53,943 nucleotides of DNA, from the NCBI GenBank assembly GCA_019309815.1, contig JAFDFO010000005.1, positions 1 through 53,943 of the forward strand. The letters run 5' to 3'. Numbering within the stretch: the first letter of the stretch is position 1; every line of letters starts with the position of its first letter. The position numbers and the translations under genes were made by a program. Below, one piece after another: positions 8,262 through 17,092 of this stretch. The notes beneath the pieces are model-generated. The model searched no databases, was not told where the DNA came from, and was given only the letters and a program-made list of their open reading frames with translations. The stretch is from Deltaproteobacteria bacterium. GTDB lineage: Bacteria > Desulfobacterota > Desulfobacteria > Desulfobacterales > C00003060.

Positions 8262-9092
8262 CTATGATCCTTTCAGGACGTCGATCATGGAGAATACCTG
8301 CCCTTTAGCACCCCCATCGATCTTCTTGGCCAGGTAATGAATGGCGTCCACCGTTCCTCTGGCGTAGATGTCGCGGCCGTTCACATTGTGCGTGAACTGA
8401 AAGAAAACCGTGTCGTCTTCGGAGTGGAGCGAATAGGTATGCCATCCATGCCCGCTCAAATATGCTTCAGGGACACCCCATTCGGACTGCTGAACTGCCG
8501 GGTCGCGTTCCATCTTGATATCATCCTTGGAAAAAGGGGCACCTAACTGGTTGAAATAGCCCACCATGGCTTTGGCCGTGCCGCTCGTATCCGCCTTTCC
8601 TTGCTGGTGACTTTCCTTGATCTCCAAGCCGTACCCTTTGAAGACATTGGGGAAGGTTTTTGCAGCATATTCCATCATCGCCTGGAAGGCCACAATCTGT
8701 TTCCCCATGTTTGGTGCAATCACGGCGGCAACGTCAGAGCTTTGTACGGTTTCTACCAGGCGCGCCCTGTCTCCGCCGGTGGTTCCCATCACAAAAGGGA
8801 GGCCACTTTTGCAGTAGAACTCCGCATTGTCGTTGACAGCACTTGGATGGGTGTAGTCTACGCAAATGACCACCCCCTCGGACTTCTTAATGGACTCCAT
8901 TGCCTCTTGTTTCTGGTCCGGTTTGATTAACTGGACGGCTTCAGAACCGATCTGGGTCTCTGTTGCTTCTATGTCAGCCCCGGTCAAGGCGTGAGGAATG
9001 AGCTTCAAGCCGCTATCTTGAGCTATGTGTTCGGCTGCGATGGTTGACATGTTGCCTGGCAGACCATTGACCATTACCTTGATTGGGTTCAT
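8262..9092 (-). CDS. dapB: 4-hydroxy-tetrahydrodipicolinate reductase, plant-type
   Basis: The 276-residue protein from ATG 9092, with a good AAAGGAG site 7 bases upstream, reduces hydroxytetrahydrodipicolinate in lysine and diaminopimelate synthesis. The N-terminal nucleotide-binding segment is VMVNGLPGNMS rather than the canonical GxxGxMG of the E. coli type, and the catalytic stretch KESHQQGKADTSGTA has the plant-type form. A longer frame reaches 9146, but those residues have no support. It is followed at once by glgC, and a hairpin separates it from the nitroreductase gene upstream. Plant-type DapB occurs in some anaerobic bacteria, which is part of the taxonomic hint. Confidence 0.93.
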   Translation of the reverse strand: MNPIKVMVNGLPGNMSTIAAEHIAQDSGLKLIPHALTGADIEATETQIGSEAVQLIKPDQKQEAMESIKKSEGVVICVDYTHPSAVNDNAEFYCKSGLPFVMGTTGGDRARLVETVQSSDVAAVIAPNMGKQIVAFQAMMEYAAKTFPNVFKGYGLEIKESHQQGKADTSGTAKAMVGYFNQLGAPFSKDDIKMERDPAVQQSEWGVPEAYLSGHGWHTYSLHSEDDTVFFQFTHNVNGRDIYARGTVDAIHYLAKKIDGGAKGQVFSMIDVLKGS

Positions 9093-9216
9093 GACATGTC
9101 TCCTTTCATTTGTGGGGTTGGCCCGTTCAGGCAGCACCCGCTGCAACTAATCCGCCAAACCCGTAATCCCGTCCTTTGTCATTCCGGCCACGGGCATTAA
9201 ATCCCATTTTCATCCC

Positions 9217-9242
9217 TGTATCACAAACAAGGCTGTGATACA
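9217..9242 (-). terminator. Perfect 9-bp inverted repeat after the nitroreductase gene
   Basis: TGTATCACA (9217-9225) and TGTGATACA (9234-9242) form a perfect stem with an 8-base loop, directly after the stop of the nitroreductase gene. There is no T run, so it could be a transcript-end hairpin or an operator for dapB, whose start lies 125 bases downstream. Confidence 0.4.
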
Positions 9243-9244
9243 AA

Positions 9245-10012
9245 TTAACGCTGCCATCCTACCGGCATGATAATGAGAGGCTCGTGATTCTTCTTGGCGC
9301 TGATAGTCCTGGCGACCTTATTGTCGTCAAAGGCTCCTACGATCCCCGCTGCAAGACCGAGCGCATCGCATTGCAGGAAGATATTCTGGCCGACATGGCC
9401 TACTTCAATCATCGCATACCGCTTGCCACGTTCACCGTACTTGCCGGTGATGCGCCGGTATTCAGCCGTAAGGACCAGGACGACAGGGGCGCCGGCCACC
9501 CACATTTGTGTCAGGGCAGCCCTTGCGACATCCTTTCTTGCATCGGTGTCAGCTCGCTCTTCGAGTGAGTGATGAGGGGGATCATAGCGGTATATCCCTT
9601 GCCTCAACCCCTGGACACCATTTTGTCCCACAACAGCATAAACATCTATTGGGTAGAGGGCTCCCCCGGACGGGGCTGCTCTCTTGAACCCTCCATCCTC
9701 AGTAATACCCTGAGCGGCCCATAGGATTTGTGAAAGCTGGGCGAGTGTGAAGGGTTCCTCGGAATAAGACCTTATCGTTCTCCTGTGCCTGATGGTCTTT
9801 TCGAGTGAGATGTTTCCGTCTAACACAGGGGCAGGTAGGCGCATGGCGACCTCCTTGTTAAAGACGTTGCGGCTTCTTGCCCGGACAGGCCTGGCCCACA
9901 GCTGGCAAACAGCTGAGAAAGAGAGGCCCAACAGGCCTCCGAGCTGGCATGCCTGTCGCCGGGTCAACCTGGCATCTCCCCTGAGAACTTTCAGGAAGCT
10001 TGTGAAGTCCAT
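9245..10012 (-). CDS. SagB-like nitroreductase-fold oxidoreductase with Tat-like signal
   Basis: The protein has 255 residues. The N-terminus resembles a twin-arginine leader: TRRQACQLGGLLGLSFSAV followed by a short polar region, so export to the periplasm or anchoring is likely. The remaining 200 residues are a nitroreductase/SagB-type dehydrogenase domain with RRTIRSY (FMN phosphate contact), APSGGALYPIDVY, YRYDPPHH and a C-terminal IIMPVGW. SagB enzymes use FMN to oxidise azolines in peptides, but many stand-alone homologues have unknown substrates and no cyclodehydratase is present here. ATG 10012 has AAGGAGAG upstream. It lies 30 bases after the isomerase gene and is probably in the same operon. 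Confidence 0.85.
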   Translation of the reverse strand: MDFTSFLKVLRGDARLTRRQACQLGGLLGLSFSAVCQLWARPVRARSRNVFNKEVAMRLPAPVLDGNISLEKTIRHRRTIRSYSEEPFTLAQLSQILWAAQGITEDGGFKRAAPSGGALYPIDVYAVVGQNGVQGLRQGIYRYDPPHHSLEERADTDARKDVARAALTQMWVAGAPVVLVLTAEYRRITGKYGERGKRYAMIEVGHVGQNIFLQCDALGLAAGIVGAFDDNKVARTISAKKNHEPLIIMPVGWQR

Positions 10013-10042
10013 TTCACTCTCCTTCTCAACTCTTTACCTTTG

Positions 10043-10813
10043 CTATCTGTCCCAAAGGTCAAGAACAAGCCTTCGACTCTCCTCGAGGGATTCCAAAGAT
10101 ACACTCTTGTCTTTGACAAACACCTCCAGCGTGATGGTTTCATCATATCCGATCGACTTCAACGCGGACACGGCTTCCTTCCAGTCAATGTTTCCTGCTC
10201 CCAAAGGCATGTGCTCATCCTCACGCCCTCGGTTGTCTGAAAAGTGCACGTGTCTGATGTGACCACCTAGCTGTTTGCAGAAGCTCGCTCCATCGTCTTT
10301 TCCCAGATTCGTGTGGCCAAAGTCGAGATGGATTTGGAGTCCTGGTACCTCCTCCAGCAGCCGGGAATATGTGGATACGGAATCAAACGGTGCCTTGAAG
10401 TTTTCCAGAATAAGAGTCAGCCCGTACGAGCCGGCCATCTCCGCAAGGGGTTTCAAGGCTTCGATGTTTAGGCGTACCAGATCTTCCTTCATGGCCGGCG
10501 GAGAGTAGTAACAGGGATGGATGTTCATGATGGTCGCTTCGAGGGATGAGAAGATCCCGGCACAGCGTTCGAGCTCTTTGAAACAGGCTTTACGGACCGA
10601 ATCCAAGGGATAAGCATACGGGAGGCAGGGGTCAGTGTGCCCAACAATGAATAGGTTGTACTGGTCGAGGAGTGCAAGAACCCTTTCCGGGTCCGGACTC
10701 AAGGCATTAGGCCCCTCTATGGTGAGATCCACAAATTCGTAATGGGCCTCACCCAAGAAGATGATCTCATCATAGACAGATACAGCAGGGTTGTTCATGA
10801 GGCCGATCTTCAT
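10043..10813 (-). CDS. Sugar phosphate isomerase/epimerase family TIM-barrel protein
   Basis: The 256-residue protein has the xylose isomerase-like (AP endonuclease 2) TIM-barrel fold. Probable metal ligands sit in LILENF (Glu), HLDFGHTNLG (Asp, His), HVHFSDNRG (His, Asp) and TLEVF (Glu). Proteins of this fold isomerise or epimerise sugars, or cut ring substrates such as myo-inosose. The substrate is not predictable here. ATG 10813 has GGGAGC upstream. It lies between a membrane-protein gene (45-base gap) and the SagB-like gene (30-base gap), so an operon is likely, but the combination suggests no known pathway to me. Confidence 0.83.
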   Translation of the reverse strand: MKIGLMNNPAVSVYDEIIFLGEAHYEFVDLTIEGPNALSPDPERVLALLDQYNLFIVGHTDPCLPYAYPLDSVRKACFKELERCAGIFSSLEATIMNIHPCYYSPPAMKEDLVRLNIEALKPLAEMAGSYGLTLILENFKAPFDSVSTYSRLLEEVPGLQIHLDFGHTNLGKDDGASFCKQLGGHIRHVHFSDNRGREDEHMPLGAGNIDWKEAVSALKSIGYDETITLEVFVKDKSVSLESLEESRRLVLDLWDR

Positions 10814-10858
10814 GGGCTATTTGCTCCCGGGGTTGACGGTTTCCAGAGTGCGGGCAGA

Positions 10859-11545
10859 CTACGCTTGTATCATGCCGACGATCCACATGGCATAAAAGAT
10901 GATAACCATGATCCCCCAGAAAATGGCGGCTCCGGATCTCAACCTCGCCGTTTGGCCGCCGGTCAAGCTGAGCATCAAGAAGGCTATTACAGATCCTATC
11001 CAACCGAGGAAGCCGACTTCAAGGATTAGCGTCCAAAAGACATCCGGTTCAGAACTTGCCTGCGGGGGCGAGGAGACCGCGGCAGCATCACTCAGTCGTC
11101 GAGCCTTCGAGCCCTGATCCATCAATGAGGCGATCTTTGCATCACACCTGTCGATCCAGTCTCTACCGGGGGTATAGAAACTCCTTGCCGCCAGGAATCC
11201 TCGTCTTATGGTTCGGGTAGCAATCAGGGCGAGCTGAATGTCGCCCTGTTGCTCGGCCCGGGTACATATTTCCCAGAGTCGTTGGGCCGATTTGTGCACG
11301 TAGGGATTAAAAGGCGTATACCAGTGGATGGACCTGTCGAAAAAAGTGATTGCCTTAATATGTTGGTGTTTCTTGAAGTATTCTTCTCCTTCCTGATACG
11401 CATGCATGGACACGAAGAACGCGCGTGTCCAGACCAGGGCCAACACGACAAGGATGAGGCCAATTGCAGCAGAGATCACCCTTGTGAAAGGTCTTTTCGA
11501 CAAACGGTTCCCGGGATTCTTCACGGCACTACCCATTTGTGACAT
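10859..11545 (-). CDS. Helical-repeat membrane protein, unknown function
   Basis: The protein has 228 residues: a short charged N-terminus, a transmembrane helix (about residues 24-46, AAIGLILVVLALVWTRAFF), a 100-residue segment of amphipathic helices resembling TPR (EGEEYFKKHQHIKAITFFDRS), a linker, and two C-terminal transmembrane helices. I do not recognise a named family. ATG 11545 has AGGAGAAG upstream. It is the first gene of the probable minus-strand operon ending with glgC. The pattern of membrane helix plus helical repeat echoes the protein at 5941-6843, although the sequences are not obviously alike. Confidence 0.65.
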   Translation of the reverse strand: MSQMGSAVKNPGNRLSKRPFTRVISAAIGLILVVLALVWTRAFFVSMHAYQEGEEYFKKHQHIKAITFFDRSIHWYTPFNPYVHKSAQRLWEICTRAEQQGDIQLALIATRTIRRGFLAARSFYTPGRDWIDRCDAKIASLMDQGSKARRLSDAAAVSSPPQASSEPDVFWTLILEVGFLGWIGSVIAFLMLSLTGGQTARLRSGAAIFWGIMVIIFYAMWIVGMIQA

Positions 11546-11657
11546 ACTTCTCCTGATCTTGTCGCACCGTGGCTCGTAAACCTGAAGTGTGTGGTGTGAC
11601 CCCGATGTGCTGGATCGTTTCTGCCTTCAGGTGCGTCATTCTTGATATTTCCCCCAG

Positions 11658-11686
11658 CATAAAATCAATTTGGTACACTTTGTCAA
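11658..11686 (-). promoter_or_regulatory. Possible promoter for the minus-strand five-gene operon
   Basis: On the minus strand a perfect TTGACA (11686-11681) is followed after 17 bases by TTTATG (11663-11658), a 3/6 match to TATAAT, about 110 bases before the first start codon. Confidence 0.35.
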
Positions 11687-11950
11687 TGAGTTCTTGTCAC
11701 TCCATCCCATGAAGAATCGCACCTATAATCATCTTGATGTATTCATGAAAGATCTGTATAAGTTATCGGGGCCAATTAGGCGCTAAGTTCCTTAGTCATA
11801 AGATTCATATTTTTTATGGCAGAAAATAATCTTGGAATAACGAATACCCGCCTGCCATGCAAAGTACTTAAGTAGAGAATAATGTCTCCGGCAATGACAT
11901 TCACCTTGAAACACTACCCTGAATCTACGCAAAGGCATTGCGGGCAGGTC

Positions 11951-12010
11951 GAATGTCGAACAAGGAATTAAGAAGGAAAAACCTCGACATTCAGAATCCC
12001 TTGTTCATTA
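11951..12010. repeat. Competing inverted repeats in the gap before the glycan cassette
   Basis: GAATGTCGA (11951-11959) and TCGACATTC (11984-11992) are perfect inverted copies. An overlapping pair, ACAAGGAATT (11960-11969) and the reverse complement of ACAAGGGATT just downstream, can form an alternative stem. The remainder of the 620-base stretch 11,546-12,168 shows no coding sequence I can support; a TTGACA at 12125-12130 has no matching -10. Confidence 0.5.
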
Positions 12011-12168
12011 TTCTACATTCTTGTCCGGTTCCGGTTTATCCGGGTTAGAGAGGAATTGCAAGTATGGGTCTACGGCTACCAGAAAGGGAACTGGGCGGGT
12101 GCAGGGTTCAACGAGCGGATATGGTTGACACGATAATACGGCGAGAAACACTGGTAGGTTAGTAGCCG

Positions 12169-13923
12169 ATGAACATGTTTCTCGATGATAGGGAATCAGC
12201 CGGAGACTACTCAGTATACCTCATACTCTTCTTGATAGCCCTTGCGACGCGGATCTTCTTCCTCATCTACATAGATGAACCCGTAATCTTTTTCAAATAC
12301 CCTTTCTTTGCCGAAAAATTAGCACGGGGGATTGACATTGGGGACAGGCTCGTCGACCTGAGCCCTTTTTACCTCTATTCCCTGACGTTTCTCAAGAAGG
12401 TTTTTCATCTGGACTGGAACCTTGTCAAACCAATCCAATCGTTTGTGGGCATTCTGAACTGTTTGATGGTGTACGCCTTGGGGCGCCGGGCTTTCGGGAA
12501 GGAAGCGGGGCTTTTTGCCGCCCTTCTTTTTACCTTTTATGGCAATCTGATGGTGCTGGAATCAACCCTGGAGCCGACCGTCTTTGTCCTTCTGTTCAGT
12601 ATGTTGGCGGTCTATCTCCTTCTTGAGGTCAAAGAAAATTCCGGGGTCTTGAACAAAAAATTGGGCTTTGCTGCGGCTGCCGGTTTCTTTGCAGGCCTGT
12701 CGATCATCACCAAGCCAAACTTCTTGTTGTTTTTGCCTGTAGGGGCCGGTTGGATCCTTTTCCTGGGAGACCGAGATAGTCGGATTGGCACAAGATTTCA
12801 GACGCTGGTCTTCTGCTTTGTGGCGCTTGCGGTGGTTTTGCCCGTTACGGTGAGGAACTATGTGAAGCTTCACGATTTTGTCCTTGTCACCGCTGATGCT
12901 GGTAAGGTTTTCTTCCACGGTAATGGAAAAGGGGCCACTGCTCTGGAGGGCACTGGTCTTCCCAATGAAGGGTTTATGGAGGAGACAGGGGAAGAGCCTG
13001 ACTATGCCCATGTCTTGTACCGGAAGACAGCTTCCAGGCTTACCGGAAAAGACCTGACCCCGTCTGAATCCTCAAGGTTCTGGATGGGGAGGACGCTAAG
13101 CGACATAAGGAATAATCCGGCGGGCTACGTCGTGCTTGAAGTCGAGAAACTATTTTACTTCTTCAATGACTATGAAATGCACTATATTGCGTCTGCCTAC
13201 AAAGAATATAAGGCCATCCTGGCTTTCCCTTTCGTTAGGTATGGCATAATTGCCTCGCTGGGATTCCTGGGCATGGTGCTTTCACTGGGAAGGTTTAGAG
13301 AGCTGTTTCTTGTATACGGCATTGTATTTGTCTACCTGCTTTCGGGCATGCTTTTTTTGGTTCAGTCAAGGTACCGAATGCCGGCTGTTCCCTATCTCTG
13401 TCTGTTTGCGGGATACAGCCTCTATGCTTTGAAGGAAATGGTGACAGCAAGGAGACTTAAGCAGGCGGTAGTGACGCTGATGGTTGTCGGTCTGTTTTTT
13501 GCCTTGACTCGCCTGGCATTCAGGGGTGAGATACTGCGGGTCGATCGATGGCAGCAGGCCACAAAAATCCACTACCAGATGGGCGGAGAGCCGCTCTTTA
13601 AGCGTGGACAGTATCAAGACGCCATTTTTGAGCTAAGCAAGTGCTTGGCGATAGCCCCGGACTTCAGCCCAGCGCATAATCTCATGGGAAAGAGTCATGC
13701 AATGCTTGGAGAACTCAGGGAGGCCGCGTCGAGTTTTGGCAAAGTGATAGCATTGAGCCCGCAGCTTGCGGAAGGATACAAGAATCTTGGGTACGTCCAT
13801 CTGCTTCAAGGTGACCGGGCAAAAGCGGGGAAGCTGCTTTCAAAGGCGTTGTCCATAGACCCGAACGATGATAAACTGAAACAAGAAATCTCAAAGCTCC
13901 GGATGAATAAAGATCAGCCGTAA
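12169..13923 (+). CDS. GT-C family membrane glycosyltransferase with C-terminal TPR repeats
   Basis: The protein has 584 residues. The first 450 or so hold about ten hydrophobic helices, with the first periplasmic loop FLIYIDEPVIFFKYPFFAEKL carrying acidic residues where PMT/ArnT-type enzymes keep the catalytic Asp. Such enzymes use polyprenyl-phosphate sugars as donors on the outer face of the inner membrane. The last 110 residues contain three TPR units (for example GQYQDAIFELSKCLAIAPDF and GELREAASSFGKVIALSP), probably periplasmic. ATG 12169 is used; a second ATG lies 6 bases on. It starts the plus-strand cassette and ends 13 bases before the epimerase gene. Confidence 0.8.
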   Translation: MNMFLDDRESAGDYSVYLILFLIALATRIFFLIYIDEPVIFFKYPFFAEKLARGIDIGDRLVDLSPFYLYSLTFLKKVFHLDWNLVKPIQSFVGILNCLMVYALGRRAFGKEAGLFAALLFTFYGNLMVLESTLEPTVFVLLFSMLAVYLLLEVKENSGVLNKKLGFAAAAGFFAGLSIITKPNFLLFLPVGAGWILFLGDRDSRIGTRFQTLVFCFVALAVVLPVTVRNYVKLHDFVLVTADAGKVFFHGNGKGATALEGTGLPNEGFMEETGEEPDYAHVLYRKTASRLTGKDLTPSESSRFWMGRTLSDIRNNPAGYVVLEVEKLFYFFNDYEMHYIASAYKEYKAILAFPFVRYGIIASLGFLGMVLSLGRFRELFLVYGIVFVYLLSGMLFLVQSRYRMPAVPYLCLFAGYSLYALKEMVTARRLKQAVVTLMVVGLFFALTRLAFRGEILRVDRWQQATKIHYQMGGEPLFKRGQYQDAIFELSKCLAIAPDFSPAHNLMGKSHAMLGELREAASSFGKVIALSPQLAEGYKNLGYVHLLQGDRAKAGKLLSKALSIDPNDDKLKQEISKLRMNKDQP

Positions 13924-13936
13924 AGGAAATTCAACT

Positions 13937-14956
13937 ATGCATTGCATCGTTACGGGAGGAGCCGGCTTCATTGGTAGTCATTTGGTGGACCATCTACTAG
14001 ATGACGGGCATCACGTAACCGTTCTAGACAACTACACCACTGGCCGGGCTGAGACCCTATATCATGTCAGGTCGAATCCGAAACTCTCCATACAACAGGT
14101 CGACGTGGCGGAATATGAATCGATAGCCCCCCATTTTGAGGGGATAGACTGGGTTTTCCATCTTGCCGCCCTGGCCGATATTGTTCCGTCCATAGAGCAC
14201 CCCCTCCTATACTATCGTTCAAATGTAGATGGTACGGTCAACGTACTGGAGGCATCGCGTCGTTTTGAAGTCAAACGGTTCATATATGCGGCTTCATCAT
14301 CTTGTTATGGGATTCCAGATAGTTATCCAACCCCAGAGTCGGCTGATATCCGACTTCAGTATCCTTACGCTCTAACCAAATACCTTGGGGAAGAATGCGT
14401 GATGCATTGGCATCAGGTCTATAAAATTCCCGTGGTGTCTTTGCGCCTGTTCAATGTCTTTGGCCCTCGCTCAAGGACATCTGGTACGTATGGTGCTGTA
14501 TTCGGGGTTTTTCTGGCACAGAAACTGCACCAAGAGCCCTTTACCGTTGTTGGGGATGGAAGCCAAACAAGGGACTTCGTCTTCGTGACCGATGTGGTTC
14601 GGGCCTTTGTGATGGCAGCTGAAAGCGCTGCCCAATGTGAAATCCTGAACGTTGGGAGCGGGCGTACGTACAGCATCAACAAACTGGTTCAACTCTTGGG
14701 GGGTGAAGTGGTTTACGTTCCGAAGAGGCCCGGCGAACCTGACTGCACCCACGCTGATACGACCAGAGTCAGAGACTTATTGGGCTGGACTCCTAAGGTC
14801 TCCTTTGAAGAAGGCGTAGCCGTCATGCTTGAACATATCGACCACTGGCGTCAGGCACCAGTTTGGACTCCCGACAAGATCGCTGATGCCACGGCAGGGT
14901 GGTTTCAGCATCTGTCACCCCAAAGAAATGATCTAAAAAGGAGCAACCGTTCATGA
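13937..14956 (+). CDS. NAD-dependent nucleotide-sugar epimerase/dehydratase
   Basis: This 339-residue extended short-chain dehydrogenase has the cofactor motif GGAGFIGS (residues 7-14), a serine cluster AASSSCYG near 118-125, and the catalytic pair Tyr144 and Lys148 in YPYALTKY. RLFNVFGPRS and a C-terminal substrate domain follow. Family members include UDP-glucose 4-epimerase, UDP-glucuronate 4-epimerase/decarboxylase and GDP/CDP-sugar dehydratases. The exact reaction cannot be set from sequence, though GalE-like 4-epimerisation is the default. Its stop overlaps the next start (ATGA at 14953-14956), so it is translationally coupled to the activation enzyme, which suggests it acts on that product. 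Confidence 0.88.
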   Translation: MHCIVTGGAGFIGSHLVDHLLDDGHHVTVLDNYTTGRAETLYHVRSNPKLSIQQVDVAEYESIAPHFEGIDWVFHLAALADIVPSIEHPLLYYRSNVDGTVNVLEASRRFEVKRFIYAASSSCYGIPDSYPTPESADIRLQYPYALTKYLGEECVMHWHQVYKIPVVSLRLFNVFGPRSRTSGTYGAVFGVFLAQKLHQEPFTVVGDGSQTRDFVFVTDVVRAFVMAAESAAQCEILNVGSGRTYSINKLVQLLGGEVVYVPKRPGEPDCTHADTTRVRDLLGWTPKVSFEEGVAVMLEHIDHWRQAPVWTPDKIADATAGWFQHLSPQRNDLKRSNRS

Positions 14957-16488
14957 ACTTGGATTTTAGCGACCCCAAGATCAAGACACTGGAAGAAGTG
15001 ACATCCCTTGTCGGTGCCTTGAAATCAGAAGGAAAGACCATCGTGATGTGTCACGGTGTCTTCGACCTCATTCATCCTGGTCATATCCGGCACTTCCAAG
15101 CCGCAAAACGGGAAGGGGATGTCCTGGTTGTCACCTTGACTCCTGACGAGTTTGTGGGAAAAGGCCCGGGGCGCCCGGTGTTCAATCAGGCATTGCGCGC
15201 GGAATTCTTGGCTTCCCTCGCTTGTGTAGACTACGTTGCGATCAATCAGTGGCCGACAGCCGTAAATACCGTAAAAATGCTCAGGCCTGACCTATATGTA
15301 AAAGGGAGCGACTATACTGATCCGGAGAAGGATCTTACGGGTAAAATCGCGGAAGAGGAAGCCGCCGTGCAATCGGTGGGCGGCAGAATACATTTCACAG
15401 ATGAAATCACCTTCAGTTCAACGAATTTGCTGAATACCTACTTCGACGTGTTTCCCAGAGGAGCCCAGGAGTTTCTCGAGGACCTGCGAAAAGTCCATGA
15501 TGCCGAGTCGGTCATCGAAAGAATTGAAGGGCTAAAGAAACTCAAGGTGCTTGTTGTTGGAGATACGATCATTGATGAGTATTACTACTGCGAACCAATG
15601 GGCAAGTCACCCAAAGAGACGATCATTTCTACACAGTACAAAAGCAAAGAGGTCTTTGCGGGTGGCATCCTGGCGGTTGCGAATCACGTAGCCGGATTTT
15701 GTAATAGTGTTCATCTTGTGACGTGTTTGGGCACAGAAAATACCCGCCAAGACGAAGTCTTGAACAGTCTGAAGAGCAATATCATTCCTAAGATATATTA
15801 TCAGGAGGACGCCCCAACGGTTGTCAAACGCCGATATGTTGAACCCTCGTTCTTGACTAAGATGTTCGGAATCTACTTCTTTAATGACAGGGGTCTCAGG
15901 GGGGAGTTTCAAAAGGAAATATGTGACTATCTGGAAGGGGTGATGGACGACTATGACCTCGTCCTGGTTTCTGATTTTGGCCACGGTCTTATTGGTCCAC
16001 CCATGATGAAGGCCCTGTGCAAAGGGGGCCATCTTCTTGCAGTGAATACTCAAACAAACAGCTCTAACTTGGGTTTCAACCTCATTACAAAATATGATCG
16101 GGCCGACTACGTCTGCATTGATGAGCCGGAGATTCGACTTGCCACACGAAACAAATTTGGTCCGCTGAAATCGTCCGTAAATACGGTGGCCGAAAAGCTT
16201 GACTGCAAAATGGTCACAACAACGAGAGGCCATCGGGGGTCCCTGACCTACGACAAGAAAGACGGTTTTTGCGAGACCCCTGTCTTTTCTACAAAGATAG
16301 TTGATAGGGTGGGGGCGGGAGACGCATATCTGTCAATATCATCTCTGTGCGTTGCAGCAGGCTTTCCTGCACAGCTTGTAGGGCTTGTTGGAAATGCCGT
16401 GGGTGCTTTGGCAGTACAGGTTGTGTGTAACCGTGACTCGATCGAACCTGTTCCCCTCTACAAATTTTTAACTACACTCCTAAAGTAG
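14953..16488 (+). CDS. Bifunctional nucleotidyltransferase - PfkB kinase (HldE-like parts in reverse order)
   Basis: The protein has 511 residues. Residues 1 to about 165 form a cytidylyltransferase-like domain with HGVFDLIHPGH (HPGH at 41-44) and a late TFSSTNLLN segment where HldE has its ST-rich motif. Residues 185-511 form a PfkB-type carbohydrate kinase starting LKVLVVGDTIIDEYYYC and ending with DRVGAGDAYL, in which GAGD is at 454-457 and Asp457 is the expected base. E. coli HldE has the kinase first and the adenylyltransferase second; here the order is reversed. By analogy it phosphorylates C1 of a sugar phosphate and then attaches AMP or CMP. A GmhA-like isomerase gene follows 22 bases later, which supports a heptose-type substrate. 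Confidence 0.87.
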   Translation: MNLDFSDPKIKTLEEVTSLVGALKSEGKTIVMCHGVFDLIHPGHIRHFQAAKREGDVLVVTLTPDEFVGKGPGRPVFNQALRAEFLASLACVDYVAINQWPTAVNTVKMLRPDLYVKGSDYTDPEKDLTGKIAEEEAAVQSVGGRIHFTDEITFSSTNLLNTYFDVFPRGAQEFLEDLRKVHDAESVIERIEGLKKLKVLVVGDTIIDEYYYCEPMGKSPKETIISTQYKSKEVFAGGILAVANHVAGFCNSVHLVTCLGTENTRQDEVLNSLKSNIIPKIYYQEDAPTVVKRRYVEPSFLTKMFGIYFFNDRGLRGEFQKEICDYLEGVMDDYDLVLVSDFGHGLIGPPMMKALCKGGHLLAVNTQTNSSNLGFNLITKYDRADYVCIDEPEIRLATRNKFGPLKSSVNTVAEKLDCKMVTTTRGHRGSLTYDKKDGFCETPVFSTKIVDRVGAGDAYLSISSLCVAAGFPAQLVGLVGNAVGALAVQVVCNRDSIEPVPLYKFLTTLLK

Positions 16489-16510
16489 TTGAAAGGGAAA
16501 GGGAGGGTAA

Positions 16511-17092
16511 GTGAAAGAAGCAATAGCCTCATACTTGGATACCTTAGAGAAATGCCTGAGAGACATTCAGGTGACTGATGTCGAAAAGCATGCCTTTGGA
16601 GTTGTAGAAGGCGTCGAACAAGCGGCGAGGCTGATTGACGCCCGGATCTCGGCTGGGAACAAGCTCATGTTCATAGGAAATGGCGCAAGTGCTGCAATCT
16701 CAAGCCACCAGGCAACAGATTTCTGGAAAGCTGGTGGTATGCGGGCAATTGCGTTCAATGACGCCTCTCTCCTCACATGTATTAGCAATGATTTCGGTTA
16801 CAGGCATGTGTTTGAAAAACCTATTGAGATGTTTGGTGACGAGGGAGATGTCCTGGTTGCCATAAGCAGTTCCGGGCAGTCGGAGAATATCCTGCGTGGT
16901 GTGGAGGCTGGCCGAGCAAAGGGGTGTGAGATTCTTACCTTATCGGGGTTTGTGTCAGAGAATCCCTTGCGTGGAACGGGTTCCCTCAACTTCTACGTGT
17001 CCTCGAACTCGTATGGTCATGTGGAAATTGTTCACCATGCTATCTGTCACTGCATACTGGACTCCATTATGGAGAACAGGCGGAAGGGTTAG
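16511..17092 (+). CDS. SIS-domain phosphosugar isomerase, GmhA-like
   Basis: The 193-residue single SIS domain has the phosphate-binding loops FIGNGASAAISSHQATDF (about residues 56-73) and VAISSSGQSENI. This matches GmhA, which converts sedoheptulose-7-phosphate to heptose-7-phosphate, and DiaA-like proteins. Context favours GmhA, since the neighbour is a kinase-nucleotidyltransferase fusion of HldE type. The start is GTG 16511, preceded by GGGAGGG. The stop codon TAG is directly followed by the ATG of the next gene. No GmhB phosphatase is seen in the window. Confidence 0.83.
   Translation: MKEAIASYLDTLEKCLRDIQVTDVEKHAFGVVEGVEQAARLIDARISAGNKLMFIGNGASAAISSHQATDFWKAGGMRAIAFNDASLLTCISNDFGYRHVFEKPIEMFGDEGDVLVAISSSGQSENILRGVEAGRAKGCEILTLSGFVSENPLRGTGSLNFYVSSNSYGHVEIVHHAICHCILDSIMENRRKG

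Noticed and set aside
12125..12130. TTGACA as promoter for the glycan cassette
   Set aside because: No -10-like hexamer occurs at 15-19 bases; the only GATAAT-like sequence is directly adjacent.
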